Shown: one piece after another, positions 6,342-15,078 of the stretch
How the letters are laid out: each line of letters opens with the position of its first letter
How positions within the stretch are numbered: the first letter of the stretch is position 1
DNA from: a virus
IMG/VR virus record: IMGVR_UViG_3300011114_000833
Span: 1-20,056 of that record
DNA length: 20,056 nucleotides
Reading direction: 5' to 3' (one strand)
Translations under genes and position numbers: made by a program
The notes under the pieces: generated by a model
What the model was told of the DNA's origin: nothing
Database searches by the model: none
Seen by the model: only the letters and a program-made list of their open reading frames with translations

Positions 6342-7541
6342 ATGGCAACTCAGTACCTGATCGCGAGTAACACAAGCGCCGTCTACATCAAGACGCAGTC
6401 GTCGCTCGGCGCCTTCGACGACCCGACCCCTGCGATCGTGCCTACGCCTGGCGCTGCGCCCTTATACACCGGCACGAACGCGGTGCGGGTGGTCGGCACG
6501 CCGAAGTTCACGCCGCGCGGCGCGGGCATCATTCAGCGGACTGACATCTACACCCCGTACGGAGGCGGTCAGGCGGCGGTCACGGGCGGCATCGGGTGGG
6601 ACATCACCCTGCAGACCGAGTTCTTCTGGCGCTTCGACGAGGCGGTCGGCGGCGCGTCGCAGTACATCACGACGAACCAGTCGCAGCTGTCTGCCTTGTG
6701 GCTTGCGTCGCCGTGGGCGATCACGCTGTTGAACACCAGCACCGACACGCTGCTGACGGTGCAGCCGGACTTCACGGCGAACCACGTGCGGGTCGCGACG
6801 ACCGGCACCGAGTACGTGCAGCCGTTCAGCATCGTCTATGAGGAATCGAACGGCAAACGATACGAGGCCTTCGACTGCGTCTGCGTGCCGAAGATCAGTT
6901 GGGAGAGCGGCGGCAAGATGATGCTCGACTGGACGATCAAGGGCAAGTGGCGCCCGGTCACGAACAGCATCAACGCGCCGGATCTGGTGCCGGTCTACCC
7001 CGAGCAGTACGCGACCGCGAAGCCGCAGCCCCCGCTTATCGGTCAGAACGCGACGATGGCGCTGACGGGCTTCTTCGGGCCTGACACGAACGCGCTGTCA
7101 AAGGTGACGGTCGACACCGGATGGGCGATCAGCGACGTCATGGACACGCGGCAGGCCTACGGGTTCGGGCTCGGCTTCATCGCCCTGACGACCTACCCGA
7201 CGATCGCGGTCGAAGTGGCGAACTTCGCCGAAGGCACCGCAACGCAGGTCGGGCCGCCAGTGGTTCCGCAGGTCGGTCAGCCCGACTGGACTGCCGCCCA
7301 GGCGAACACGATCTACGCGGGTCAAACGGGGTCGGGCGGCGTCGCAGTCGGCAGCGCCCTGACGGTCACGCTGACGATCGGCACCGACACCATCGTCTTC
7401 ACGCTGAACCTGCCGCAGCTGATCGAATGGCCTGCGCCTGGCGACGCGAACGGCTACCGCAACATCGGGCTGAAGTTCGGCGGCATACCGAACAACGCGC
7501 AGACGACCGTGATGTCGATCCTCTTCAACTCCGTCACCTAA
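6342..7541 (+). CDS. Major tail tube protein (probable)
   Basis: A 399-residue beta-rich, Thr/Gly/Ala-rich soluble protein directly before the chaperone pair, the normal place of the tail tube gene in long-tailed phages. No sheath gene is present, so the tail is likely non-contractile. The ribosome site AAGGT is five bases from the ATG. The C-terminal 100 residues (AGQTGSGGVAVGSALTVTLT and after) may be an added Ig-like or surface domain, since simple tube proteins are usually 150-250 residues. A hairpin with a TTCG loop follows the stop codon, as with the capsid gene, consistent with high expression. The call is from position and composition. Confidence 0.55.
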   Translation: MATQYLIASNTSAVYIKTQSSLGAFDDPTPAIVPTPGAAPLYTGTNAVRVVGTPKFTPRGAGIIQRTDIYTPYGGGQAAVTGGIGWDITLQTEFFWRFDEAVGGASQYITTNQSQLSALWLASPWAITLLNTSTDTLLTVQPDFTANHVRVATTGTEYVQPFSIVYEESNGKRYEAFDCVCVPKISWESGGKMMLDWTIKGKWRPVTNSINAPDLVPVYPEQYATAKPQPPLIGQNATMALTGFFGPDTNALSKVTVDTGWAISDVMDTRQAYGFGLGFIALTTYPTIAVEVANFAEGTATQVGPPVVPQVGQPDWTAAQANTIYAGQTGSGGVAVGSALTVTLTIGTDTIVFTLNLPQLIEWPAPGDANGYRNIGLKFGGIPNNAQTTVMSILFNSVT

Positions 7542-7546
7542 CCCCC

Positions 7547-7560
7547 GCCCCTTCGGGGGC
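7547..7560 (+). terminator. TTCG-loop hairpin after the tail tube gene
   Basis: GCCCC (7547-7551) and GGGGC (7556-7560) form a perfect 5-bp stem with a TTCG tetraloop, six bases after the stop codon. No U-run. Probably partial termination or mRNA 3' end protection after a highly expressed gene. Confidence 0.45.
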
Positions 7561-7590
7561 ACTCCACCACCTTCTTCGCAAGGGCAACGC

Positions 7591-7971
7591 ATGGCAATCG
7601 AGTTCGTCGAACAGCACCGCATCACGGTCAAGAGCAAAGGTCAGACTGGCACGCTGCTAGCGCGTGAGCCTAACGCGTTGGAGGGCGCCCGCTACATGGC
7701 AGCGCTGCAGCGGCATGGGGTAGGGCTACGGGAGACAGACCCCGACGCCTTCGAAGCCACCATCGCGCTGCACGTCGGGCTGCTGGTGTCGTGCGTGCAG
7801 GGCAGCGAAGACTGGTCGCCAGCGTTCCCCTCTGACGGCACCGAAGCGGAGCGCCGCGCGTGGCTGCTGCGGCTGTCGTGGGCTGACGTGTCACCCATCG
7901 CGACTGCGGTAATGGCGCTCGGCTTCCCCCCTACTTCAGCCGGGTCGTCTGGCGAGACTACGCCCGGCTAG
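7591..7971 (+). CDS. Tail assembly chaperone, zero-frame product (lambda gpG-type)
   Basis: A 126-residue, mostly helical acidic protein with a good ribosome site (AAGGG) before its ATG. It sits between tube and tape measure genes, where almost all long-tailed phages have a chaperone pair linked by frameshifting. The last 13 or so residues after GFPP look unstructured (TSAGSSGETTPG), as expected for the termination product, whereas the -1 frame from the same point reads a protein-like segment. The known family role is to coat the tape measure during tail assembly. The slippery site at 7926-7932 supports the assignment. Confidence 0.7.
   Translation: MAIEFVEQHRITVKSKGQTGTLLAREPNALEGARYMAALQRHGVGLRETDPDAFEATIALHVGLLVSCVQGSEDWSPAFPSDGTEAERRAWLLRLSWADVSPIATAVMALGFPPTSAGSSGETTPG
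7926..7969 (+). promoter_or_regulatory. Predicted programmed -1 ribosomal frameshift site with stem-loop
   Basis: CCCCCCT at 7926-7932 is an X XXY YYZ heptamer in the correct phase: zero-frame codons CCC and CCT, re-pairing as CCC and CCC after a one-base slip. Five bases later a stem begins: AGCCGGG (7938-7944) pairs perfectly with CCCGGCT (7963-7969), with an inner GTCT/AGAC stem and a GGCG loop. Frameshifting would join the chaperone frame to the following frame and make a protein of about 242 residues. Spacer and stem fit known -1 signals. Not tested experimentally. Confidence 0.65.
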
Positions 7972-7973
7972 TC

Positions 7974-8318
7974 ATGACGCACGGGTTCCGCTGCTGGGAG
8001 TGCCCCGACGCAACCCGCTACGAGAGAGGCTGCACGATGGGTTATCGACAGGGGCTAGGGCACGACAGCATGACACCCCTGCCGAAGACCTGCCTAGTGC
8101 TTGTCGACGAACCTGCGGGCTTCTGGTCGGCGAACAAGTTCGGCAAGATGATCGAACGCGGGTCGCCGCAGATCGCCCTGCGCGACATGTCGCACGCGCA
8201 ACTTGAACTAGCCGAAGTGGTGCAATACGAGCTGCAGGAAGGCGCGCAGGCCTACGACGATCAACGCGCCAAGTCAGCCGAGCGCATGGCTGCGATGTTG
8301 GAGGGTCTGAAGCGATGA
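7974..8318 (+). CDS. Tail assembly chaperone T-type extension, made by -1 frameshift
   Basis: The reading frame has an ATG at 7974, but it is open back past 7932 and that upstream part reads a sensible YFSRVVWRDYARLVM, so the likely product is a fusion with the upstream chaperone (about 242 residues), not a separate protein. There is no ribosome site worth the name before 7974; the two-base gap also argues against independent initiation. The extension carries RCWECP, then a single Cys in RGCTMG and one in LPKTC, a possible zinc site, and ends in a helix around AYDDQRAKSAERMAAML. In lambda the GT fusion binds tail tube subunits while G coats the tape measure. The stop overlaps the tape measure start (ATGA). 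Confidence 0.6.
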   Translation: MTHGFRCWECPDATRYERGCTMGYRQGLGHDSMTPLPKTCLVLVDEPAGFWSANKFGKMIERGSPQIALRDMSHAQLELAEVVQYELQEGAQAYDDQRAKSAERMAAMLEGLKR

Positions 8319-10207
8319 GCAGCGTAGCCGGTGCAGTAGTAACGATCGACGGCGACAGCAGCGGCCTTGTCAGCGCGCTTCAGAAGGGTGAGAAGGGGCT
8401 TGCTGACGTCAAGCAGGGCGCGCGCAAGCTGTCAGACCAGTTGCGCGAGGTCGCCGACGACGCCGACAAGGCAGCCGGGGCGATGATTCAGAACATCGGC
8501 GGGCCGGGTGCGATCAAGGCGATCGCCGGTGTCGGCATCGCGATGGGCGTGGCGAAGGCAGGCGTCGAAGCCTTCATGGATTCGTCAGAAAACCTGTTCA
8601 AGTCCTACGGCGACGAGGGCGTGGCGGCGTGGGATAAGGCAGAGAAGGGGCTGTTCGCGATCAAGGGTGCCTTTGCTGAAGCGCTGCTAGGCGGTCGCGA
8701 CTTGGCAGAGAACACCGAACGACTGAACATGCTCTTCTCGTTCACGAAGGTCGCGGTTGACCTGGCGCTGCTGCCGCTGAAGTTATTGTCTGACGCTATG
8801 TTCGCGCTGGTCGGCAACACGAAAGATCAGACCATCTATCAGCGCGACCTGCTCGACATCGAGCAGAAGTACAGCATCGCAGTCGGGCAGACGACGACGG
8901 CGCTGCAGCAGTCGAACATCGCCTACGAAGCGATGACGATCAACTTGGGCAACCTGCTACGGTCGAAGCAACAAGATGCTGCGATCAGCCTGCAGGCTGC
9001 GGTCGATCAGATCGACATGTTTCGGGCCGTCAATCGCGAGTCAAAGGAGTTCCGCGCTAACGCCGAAGCAGACCATCAAGCGGCGATCGTGCGGGCTGAC
9101 GCGCTGCAGAAGGGGTTCGCATCAAAACTCGACGAAGCCGAACACGAACTGACCGTCGTCAACGACGGCGTGCGCCAGTCACAAGAAGAGATCAACCAAC
9201 GCGCACGCGAGATGCTGTCAGCAGACGTGACGTTTCAGCGGTCGCTGTACCGACAGCAGGAAATCGCGCGAACTCAGGCCTACGAAACGGCGGCGAAGCA
9301 GACCGAAGCAGAGAAGACCAGAGAAGAAGAACTGCTGACGCAGCGCGAGAACCTGCTGCAGCGGTACGAAGAGCTGCGAACCTTCGGTGAGGGGAGGTCA
9401 GCCCCGGCTGCGCCGCCGCCGCCGCCGCCGAAGCCAGTCGACGACACGGTGTACGCGGTGCAGCAGGCCGAAGGCGGCTACGCGAAACTGACGAAGATTC
9501 AGTACGACGCGCTCGACAAGATGCAGCAGCAGACGGGCGACTACTCGCAACGCATCATGGAGATGACGCAGGTCGAGTTCGACGGCCAAGCGGCGCTTGG
9601 CGACAAGATGTACTTGGCAGAGATCGACATGCAGACGAAGCGGGCTGAAGCGGCTGACAAGTTCCGTGCCGAGCAGGCAGCGAAGCTGAAGGCAGAGCAG
9701 GACATCAACGAACACGAAAAGGCCGAGTACGACGCGAAGGAGCTGAAGCGCGTTCAGGACTTGGAAAAGGCGAAGGCTGACGAACAGAGGGCAGCGATGG
9801 CGCTGGTCTTCAACCTGGCGGTCATTCAAAGCGGCAAGATGCTGGCGCAGGCGATCGTCGGCAACAAGAAGATGAGCGAGGTTGCACGGGCTGCGATGGG
9901 CAACGTGGCGTCAGGCCTCGGCGACATCGCGATGGTCAAGTCAGCCGAGTACGCCGCCGACGGGTTGTGGCCACAGGCGTCAGGCATGGCAATCGCAGGC
10001 ACGCTAGGCTACACCATCGCGGCAGCGCTTGGCGCCGACAAGAAGGCGAATGCAGGGCCGCCGACGGAGCGCCAGCAGCCGGTGCAGAACTACGCGTACA
10101 ACCTGCGGATCGACTCTGCCTTCGCCGACAGCGAAAGCATCAGCCGTCGATTCGCGCAGATGCAAGAAGGCGCGCGGCAACGCGGCCTCATCACGGCGGC
10201 GGCATAA
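8315..10207 (+). CDS. Tail tape measure protein
   Basis: A 630-residue protein starting in an ATGA overlap with the chaperone gene and preceded by GGAGG. The N-terminal region has an Ala/Lys-rich helix, then a hydrophobic segment around residues 60-88 (AIAGVGIAMGVAKAG). The middle is long coiled coil with many Gln, Glu, Arg and Lys. A Pro run (about 362-372) is encoded by a CCG repeat. A hydrophobic C-terminal part follows, with MALVFNLAVI (about 494) and MAIAGTLGYTIAAALGA (about 557-575). That is the usual design: a helical ruler with membrane-active segments. The rule of about 0.15 nm per residue would give a tail near 95 nm, an estimate only. It follows the frameshifted chaperone pair, as expected. 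Confidence 0.8.
   Translation: MSSVAGAVVTIDGDSSGLVSALQKGEKGLADVKQGARKLSDQLREVADDADKAAGAMIQNIGGPGAIKAIAGVGIAMGVAKAGVEAFMDSSENLFKSYGDEGVAAWDKAEKGLFAIKGAFAEALLGGRDLAENTERLNMLFSFTKVAVDLALLPLKLLSDAMFALVGNTKDQTIYQRDLLDIEQKYSIAVGQTTTALQQSNIAYEAMTINLGNLLRSKQQDAAISLQAAVDQIDMFRAVNRESKEFRANAEADHQAAIVRADALQKGFASKLDEAEHELTVVNDGVRQSQEEINQRAREMLSADVTFQRSLYRQQEIARTQAYETAAKQTEAEKTREEELLTQRENLLQRYEELRTFGEGRSAPAAPPPPPPKPVDDTVYAVQQAEGGYAKLTKIQYDALDKMQQQTGDYSQRIMEMTQVEFDGQAALGDKMYLAEIDMQTKRAEAADKFRAEQAAKLKAEQDINEHEKAEYDAKELKRVQDLEKAKADEQRAAMALVFNLAVIQSGKMLAQAIVGNKKMSEVARAAMGNVASGLGDIAMVKSAEYAADGLWPQASGMAIAGTLGYTIAAALGADKKANAGPPTERQQPVQNYAYNLRIDSAFADSESISRRFAQMQEGARQRGLITAAA
9411..9430 (+). repeat. CCG/GCC triplet run in the tape measure gene
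   Basis: Twenty bases of unbroken GCC/CCG triplets encode six Pro in a row within APAAPPPPPPKP. It probably forms a stiff linker between the coiled coil and the second half of the tape measure. Such a run may vary in length between isolates. Confidence 0.7.
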
Positions 10208-10208
10208 C

Positions 10209-11081
10209 ATGGCGAACTTCCCACTGGCGACATGGCAGGTGACAGCCCCTGCGTTCACGGTAGCGAACTCGGTCGGGTCGGTGTCGGTGCCTGCAGCTGC
10301 AGACAAGTGGGGGTTCGGCGTGTCGTCGCTGACAGCACCCTACCCTGCCGACATTGATACGGCGGCCTATTACCTGGCGGACGCGATCGGGAATGCGGCA
10401 CTGCCGGGGCCGCCGCCTGTCTCGCTCGGCATCGTGGCTGCGGCGACGTTCAACTACACCCCCGGCACGAACCCCTCGACGTCACCCCTGACAATGACGC
10501 TGGCAACGACATCGGCGTCGGCGATCACGCTGACCTTCACGACCTTGACAGATGCGGCGATCTACGGGTTCGCGTCAACGACGGTCAGCATTGGCGGCAG
10601 CGTGCAGACGACCACAACGGGCTACAACGTGGGGGGCGTGTGGGCACCGTGCGGGGTAGCAGGGGATCTGCGCCGCACCACCCGTCAGCGGGCCGCTGCG
10701 TCGTCGTCAGACATGTCTGGCGTGTCGACCGACGTGGTCAACTGGGGCGAAGTCGCCGATCTAGAGTTCCTGACGTCGGTCTTCCCTGCGGGCAACCTGA
10801 CGCGGTGGTTCGCGGCAACGCAGATCTACGCCACGGCAGCGGGTCGCAACGTCGCCGACCCGAACAACACGTTAGAGGGGCTGCTGCAGGCGGCAGCGAC
10901 GGGGGTGACGTTCCGCCTCTACCGCCAAGCGTCGACAACCAGCGGCACAACTCCGACCACCTACGTCGAAGCGAAGATGCCGACGATCTCGTCGAAGTCG
11001 GCGGCTCAAGACTACACGTCAGCGGTCGACGAACCCCGGCTGTGGTCGACTGCGGGCATGGTCTTTCGGGGGTCGACCTAA
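10209..11081 (+). CDS. Tail protein downstream of the tape measure (distal tail-like position)
   Basis: A 290-residue protein starting at the ATG two bases after the tape measure stop. The frame is open further left, but that part overlaps the tape measure gene. It is beta-rich, with low charge in the N-terminal 130 residues (long Thr/Ser/Ala/Val stretches such as TLATTSASAITLTF) and a more mixed C-terminal half. I do not recognise the family. By position, a distal tail or tail-tip protein is expected here, but no typical Dit motif is visible. The stop overlaps the next start (TAATG). Confidence 0.4.
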   Translation: MANFPLATWQVTAPAFTVANSVGSVSVPAAADKWGFGVSSLTAPYPADIDTAAYYLADAIGNAALPGPPPVSLGIVAAATFNYTPGTNPSTSPLTMTLATTSASAITLTFTTLTDAAIYGFASTTVSIGGSVQTTTTGYNVGGVWAPCGVAGDLRRTTRQRAAASSSDMSGVSTDVVNWGEVADLEFLTSVFPAGNLTRWFAATQIYATAAGRNVADPNNTLEGLLQAAATGVTFRLYRQASTTSGTTPTTYVEAKMPTISSKSAAQDYTSAVDEPRLWSTAGMVFRGST

Positions 11082-13669
11082 TGGCCTCCGACCGCGTCGT
11101 GATCGTTCGGGTGCTTGGCATCGGGCTTGTGCCGGGGTTTAGTACACCAGCAGCGTTCACGTCGCGGGCGGGCCTGTCGTACCTGACAGACGAAGTGCCT
11201 GGCGTGGTCGTCGACGTGGGGTCGCAGTTGTCGTCGAACATCGACCTCTTCGGCGCGCTCGGCAGCGACCCGACAACGACCTTCACGCTGCTGTCGACGG
11301 CAGTGACGTCGCAGTTGACGCTGTCGCGTGGCAAGCGCCCGCTGCTCGACGCGGACGGAGCGAACGTCACGGTGACGGACTACATCCCGCCGTTCGGGGT
11401 GGTCAACAGCGGCTTCATCATCGTGACCGACACGACGAACGCGTCGCCTGGCATGATGCTGCGGGTGGCGAACACGGTCTTCAGAGTCGTCACGGTGTGG
11501 TCGTCGACGTCGCTGCGGGTGCAGCGCAAGTGGGGCTCGGCTGACGTGCCGATCCCTATGGGCGTCACGGGCTTCGGTATCTTCGGCGCGACCGTCTACG
11601 ACGTGACACCCGGCAACCCGACTGGCGGCATCGAATCGCTTCCCGTTGTGATCTCCACTGCGGCACTGTCAGCGACGTCGCAGGGGCAAGAAGAGATCAT
11701 CTTTCGCGGCATCGTCAACCGGGCGTCGACCGACACGTCAGCGCGCGCGCAGAACCGGATCAAGGTCGACTGCGGGTCGCTGATGGCGTTCGTCAAGTCG
11801 GCGAAGTTCACGCCCGCCCAGGGCGGCACGCGCGTATTCCCGAAGCGGGCTGAAGACGCCACGCAGGCGATCACGAACTCGGCGATGAACGTCGACTTTT
11901 GGTGGCAGATCGTGCACGATCAACGGCTCTACGGCACGCCCTTCGAAGTGACGGGCGACCCCGGCAACGTGCGGGTGCCGCTGATGCAGATTCGGAAGGA
12001 TGCATTTGGCGGCACGGTGGCGCTCGACCCCGATCAGCCGTGGGCCTACGAAACGATCGACGACTTCCCCGTGCTAGTCGCGCAGGTGTCGACGCGGTAC
12101 CGGCTCGACCCCGCGAACCCGACCTACATGAATTCAAACACATTCCTGTCGTCGTTCCGTGAAGGTTGGATAGGCAGCGGTGGCGTCGGGCCTGCGCTAG
12201 ACCCTTCAATCACGCGCATTGGTGTGTACGGGGCGGGGACTAACCTGTTCGGCCAGGAGGTCACGACGACGTACCCTATCGGCTACAGCTGGCAGACACA
12301 AGATGCGTGGTTCAATCCTGAAAGTTTGGGCGAGACGACCTTCATCGCGAAGACGTTCAGCGACCTGATCGTCGACTTGCTACTCGGCACGATCAACGGC
12401 GACACCGAAAACGACCAGTTCGACTTCACGACCGGCTGCAGGGCCGCGACTGAAGCTGCGTGGCTGCCCTTCGGCGTGCAGGCGGGCGTGTCAGTCGTGG
12501 ATGACATAATCGACATACCGTCGCTGATCGCTGCGACAGCAGCGCCGGTGGCAGCCCTGCAGCCAGAAATGCCTGGCACCCCTATGGGCATCAGCGAAGC
12601 GGTCTTCGGCAGCAATGCAGGCGTCATGCTGCCCTACATGCACGCGGACGCGAAGACGGTCGGCGACGTACTAGAGGAGATCCTGAAGCGGTCGGGGATC
12701 TACATGGTCTACGACAAGTGCAAGTTTCGCTTCGGTCGGTGGACGCAGCGCCCGTCGACGCCTACGGTGGTCAACGACACCGGACTTGCCGAACCTAGGG
12801 TGTCGCTGACCTTCGACCGCAACAACTGCGTTCAGACGGCTCTTATGAAGATCTGTTGGAATCTGCAGGGCGACAGCCCCGTGACGCAGTCGGTACCGGT
12901 CAACAACGTCGAACTCGGCATTGGGGCGCTCGGCAAGGTGGTCAACTTGTCGCATTGGATTCCGATGACGTCGAACGAGTACCTGCCGAACAGTCAGCTG
13001 TTCGCGAATGCGGTCAACACGGTCACGCGGTTTTCGCAAGCGGCGGCGATGGTCGAAGTGGTCTACCGTGACGACGTCTTCGACCTTGTCGTCGGGCAGC
13101 AGGTGGCGTTCAGCAGCGACTACGTGCCGAACGCTGACGGGGGCATGGGCGTCACCCTGGCGAGGGGCTTCGTGTTGAAGGCTGCTCGGTCGTGGCAGAC
13201 GCCGACGACGGCCTACACGATCGCCCTTCCCGGCTACCTGTCGCCTATCAATCGCATCTCGGTCTTCAGCTGCAGCGGCACGGTCGTCAGCGTCAGCGGC
13301 AACGACATTGTGATCGCGCCGAACGACTTCACGCAGCCCCCGTCACGGGCAGAGATCGGCGCCCCGACCAGCGATGCAGCTGCGTTCGAACTGTCGCTGC
13401 AACTGCAGGGCGGGCCGATCAACCTTGTGCTGCGCGACCAGTACGGCACGGCGCAGGGGGCGGCTGATTTTATTGCTTCGGTCAACGTGGCGACGAACAC
13501 GCTGGTCAACGTGCCGATTATGGCAGCGGTGGCAGTGCCGGGCGACGTGATCGTGCTAGCACGCGCGACAGGGCAAACGTCGGTTGATACGCTGTGGGAT
13601 GCCTTCCAAGCCGACACTGCGGGCAACGTGACAGGCAGTGCGGCGCTAGCCTACAAGTGGGTGCTCTGA
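11081..13669 (+). CDS. Large tail-tip / hub-like protein
   Basis: An 862-residue protein, the largest gene in the window. The ATG at 11081 overlaps the previous stop (TAATG) and follows a GGGGG ribosome site; the frame is open to 10640 but that upstream part lies inside the previous gene. The N-terminus (VVIVRVLGIGLVPGF) and the region near residues 525-550, HADAKTVGDVLEEILKRSGI, followed by FRFGRW, suggest a tail hub or baseplate-like part. The last 150 residues are Val/Ala/Thr-rich, perhaps a surface domain. A central role in the tail tip (baseplate hub, host contact or ejection) is inferred from size and position; no motif proves it. Confidence 0.45.
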   Translation: MASDRVVIVRVLGIGLVPGFSTPAAFTSRAGLSYLTDEVPGVVVDVGSQLSSNIDLFGALGSDPTTTFTLLSTAVTSQLTLSRGKRPLLDADGANVTVTDYIPPFGVVNSGFIIVTDTTNASPGMMLRVANTVFRVVTVWSSTSLRVQRKWGSADVPIPMGVTGFGIFGATVYDVTPGNPTGGIESLPVVISTAALSATSQGQEEIIFRGIVNRASTDTSARAQNRIKVDCGSLMAFVKSAKFTPAQGGTRVFPKRAEDATQAITNSAMNVDFWWQIVHDQRLYGTPFEVTGDPGNVRVPLMQIRKDAFGGTVALDPDQPWAYETIDDFPVLVAQVSTRYRLDPANPTYMNSNTFLSSFREGWIGSGGVGPALDPSITRIGVYGAGTNLFGQEVTTTYPIGYSWQTQDAWFNPESLGETTFIAKTFSDLIVDLLLGTINGDTENDQFDFTTGCRAATEAAWLPFGVQAGVSVVDDIIDIPSLIAATAAPVAALQPEMPGTPMGISEAVFGSNAGVMLPYMHADAKTVGDVLEEILKRSGIYMVYDKCKFRFGRWTQRPSTPTVVNDTGLAEPRVSLTFDRNNCVQTALMKICWNLQGDSPVTQSVPVNNVELGIGALGKVVNLSHWIPMTSNEYLPNSQLFANAVNTVTRFSQAAAMVEVVYRDDVFDLVVGQQVAFSSDYVPNADGGMGVTLARGFVLKAARSWQTPTTAYTIALPGYLSPINRISVFSCSGTVVSVSGNDIVIAPNDFTQPPSRAEIGAPTSDAAAFELSLQLQGGPINLVLRDQYGTAQGAADFIASVNVATNTLVNVPIMAAVAVPGDVIVLARATGQTSVDTLWDAFQADTAGNVTGSAALAYKWVL

Positions 13670-15078
13670 TGGCGTGGAAGAAGCTCGACGACGAACTGAC
13701 TAGCCCGAACAGCGAAGAACCCCTGTCTGCCTTCCTCGTGCGGGGGCTGACGCGCAACGTCAACAGCTACTCTACGGCGCTGACGCGGGGCGGCGCCTTC
13801 GCCTTCGCAAACGACACGATCCTGATGCAGTGGGCGTCGTACGATCAGCCGACCGGTTTCGTCTTCACGGTCGACGTTGGCATCGCGGCAACGCAGGTGC
13901 AGTTCGACATCGTCGGGGCAACGAAGACGGCGACGGCAGGCGGCACGCTGGTCGTGCGCCACCTTGACACCAGCACGCAGCGGTTCACGCCAGTCGCAGC
14001 CGACCAGTCACTGACAAGTCGCACGGTGTCGTTCGACTTTGTGTCGCCGACCACCGGGCTGCAGGGCTTCTTCATCGGGTGGCAGTCTGACGTCGGCGAC
14101 GACCTTGGGTGGGTGCGGGTGCGCGGCGGGGTAGAGAATCAGATCTTCTGCGACGAAGGCAACGGCGCCGGTTATTGGCCGTTCCCTGTCGGCTCAGGCC
14201 TTGGCACCGAAACGCACCTGCTGATTCGGATCGATCAGGTGACGAACAGCGGCAACGTGCAGCCGTCGGCTGACGCGCGGCGCGACTACCAGATCTGCTA
14301 CTTTCGCCACTTCAATGGCAGCAGCCCCGAAGGCACCTTTGTAATCTGGCCTGAACTCGACCAGACGCCCGCAGTGCTGCCGACGCGCTACGATGCAAGC
14401 CTGCAGATCCTAGGTCACGTCTTCGACCTCGGCTGCTTCAACCTGTGGTCGGTGTCGGCGACGACCACCGAAGTGCAGGTCGGCAACGCAGGCCTGCCGA
14501 ACGCCTACGACCAGACGACCGATCTGGGTTCGATCGCCCAGGCGCCGTCGAACTTCCTCACGCCGGTCATGCCGTCGCTGTCGAACATCCTGACAAGCCC
14601 CGGTCGATTCGGCCGAATCCTGCGCGCTGGCGACACCTTGTACTTCACCTTCGCGGTGCAGAACAGAGCTGCCTTTGGCGTGCAGGTGAACTTCCGCGCC
14701 TTCTCGATCAACCTGGCGCAAACGGCCTTCGACACGCCCGACTTCACCTTCGACGTGCTCGACAGCGCTGGCAACCCCGTCGGCACGCAGGTGCTGCTAT
14801 TGAAGCAGTCGGTGCCGCGCTACACGGCGCAGACGAGCTACGGCGCCACGGGCAGCAGTATGATCGCGGCGAACGGCGTCTACGGCAACGCGGACGAATG
14901 GGGGATGCGCGACAGTATGCCAGTCGTCGAAGTCATGCGCCCGACCCCGATCGCGATGCGGTGGGCGTCGAACACGTTGGAGGCGCTGACCGTTGGCGGC
15001 GTTGGCACCACGTACACGGGCGCGATCACCTGCACGTCTGACATCTACATCTACGCCTTCTTCAGCAGGCTCTTCTGA
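13669..15078 (+). CDS. Tail-tip protein of unknown family
   Basis: A 469-residue beta-rich protein starting in a TGATG overlap with the hub-like gene. It begins MAWKKLDDELTSPNSEEPL, then alternates hydrophobic strands and short loops, for example TGFVFTVDVGIAATQVQFDI and TVSFDFVSPTTGLQGFFIGW. No membrane segment, coiled coil or recognised enzyme motif is visible. It could be a structural tail-tip or receptor-contacting protein. The name is from position only. It leads into the next gene with another TGATG overlap, so the two are probably translationally coupled. Confidence 0.4.
   Translation: MAWKKLDDELTSPNSEEPLSAFLVRGLTRNVNSYSTALTRGGAFAFANDTILMQWASYDQPTGFVFTVDVGIAATQVQFDIVGATKTATAGGTLVVRHLDTSTQRFTPVAADQSLTSRTVSFDFVSPTTGLQGFFIGWQSDVGDDLGWVRVRGGVENQIFCDEGNGAGYWPFPVGSGLGTETHLLIRIDQVTNSGNVQPSADARRDYQICYFRHFNGSSPEGTFVIWPELDQTPAVLPTRYDASLQILGHVFDLGCFNLWSVSATTTEVQVGNAGLPNAYDQTTDLGSIAQAPSNFLTPVMPSLSNILTSPGRFGRILRAGDTLYFTFAVQNRAAFGVQVNFRAFSINLAQTAFDTPDFTFDVLDSAGNPVGTQVLLLKQSVPRYTAQTSYGATGSSMIAANGVYGNADEWGMRDSMPVVEVMRPTPIAMRWASNTLEALTVGGVGTTYTGAITCTSDIYIYAFFSRLF

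Noticed and set aside
7974-8318. Independent gene starting at ATG 7974
   Set aside because: No ribosome site, a two-base gap after the previous stop, and a protein-like open frame upstream to the slippery site make a frameshift fusion the better explanation.
10640-11080. N-terminal extension of the hub-like gene
   Set aside because: This stretch is the +1 shadow of the preceding 290-residue gene; the ATG at 11081 has a TAATG overlap and a GGGGG ribosome site.
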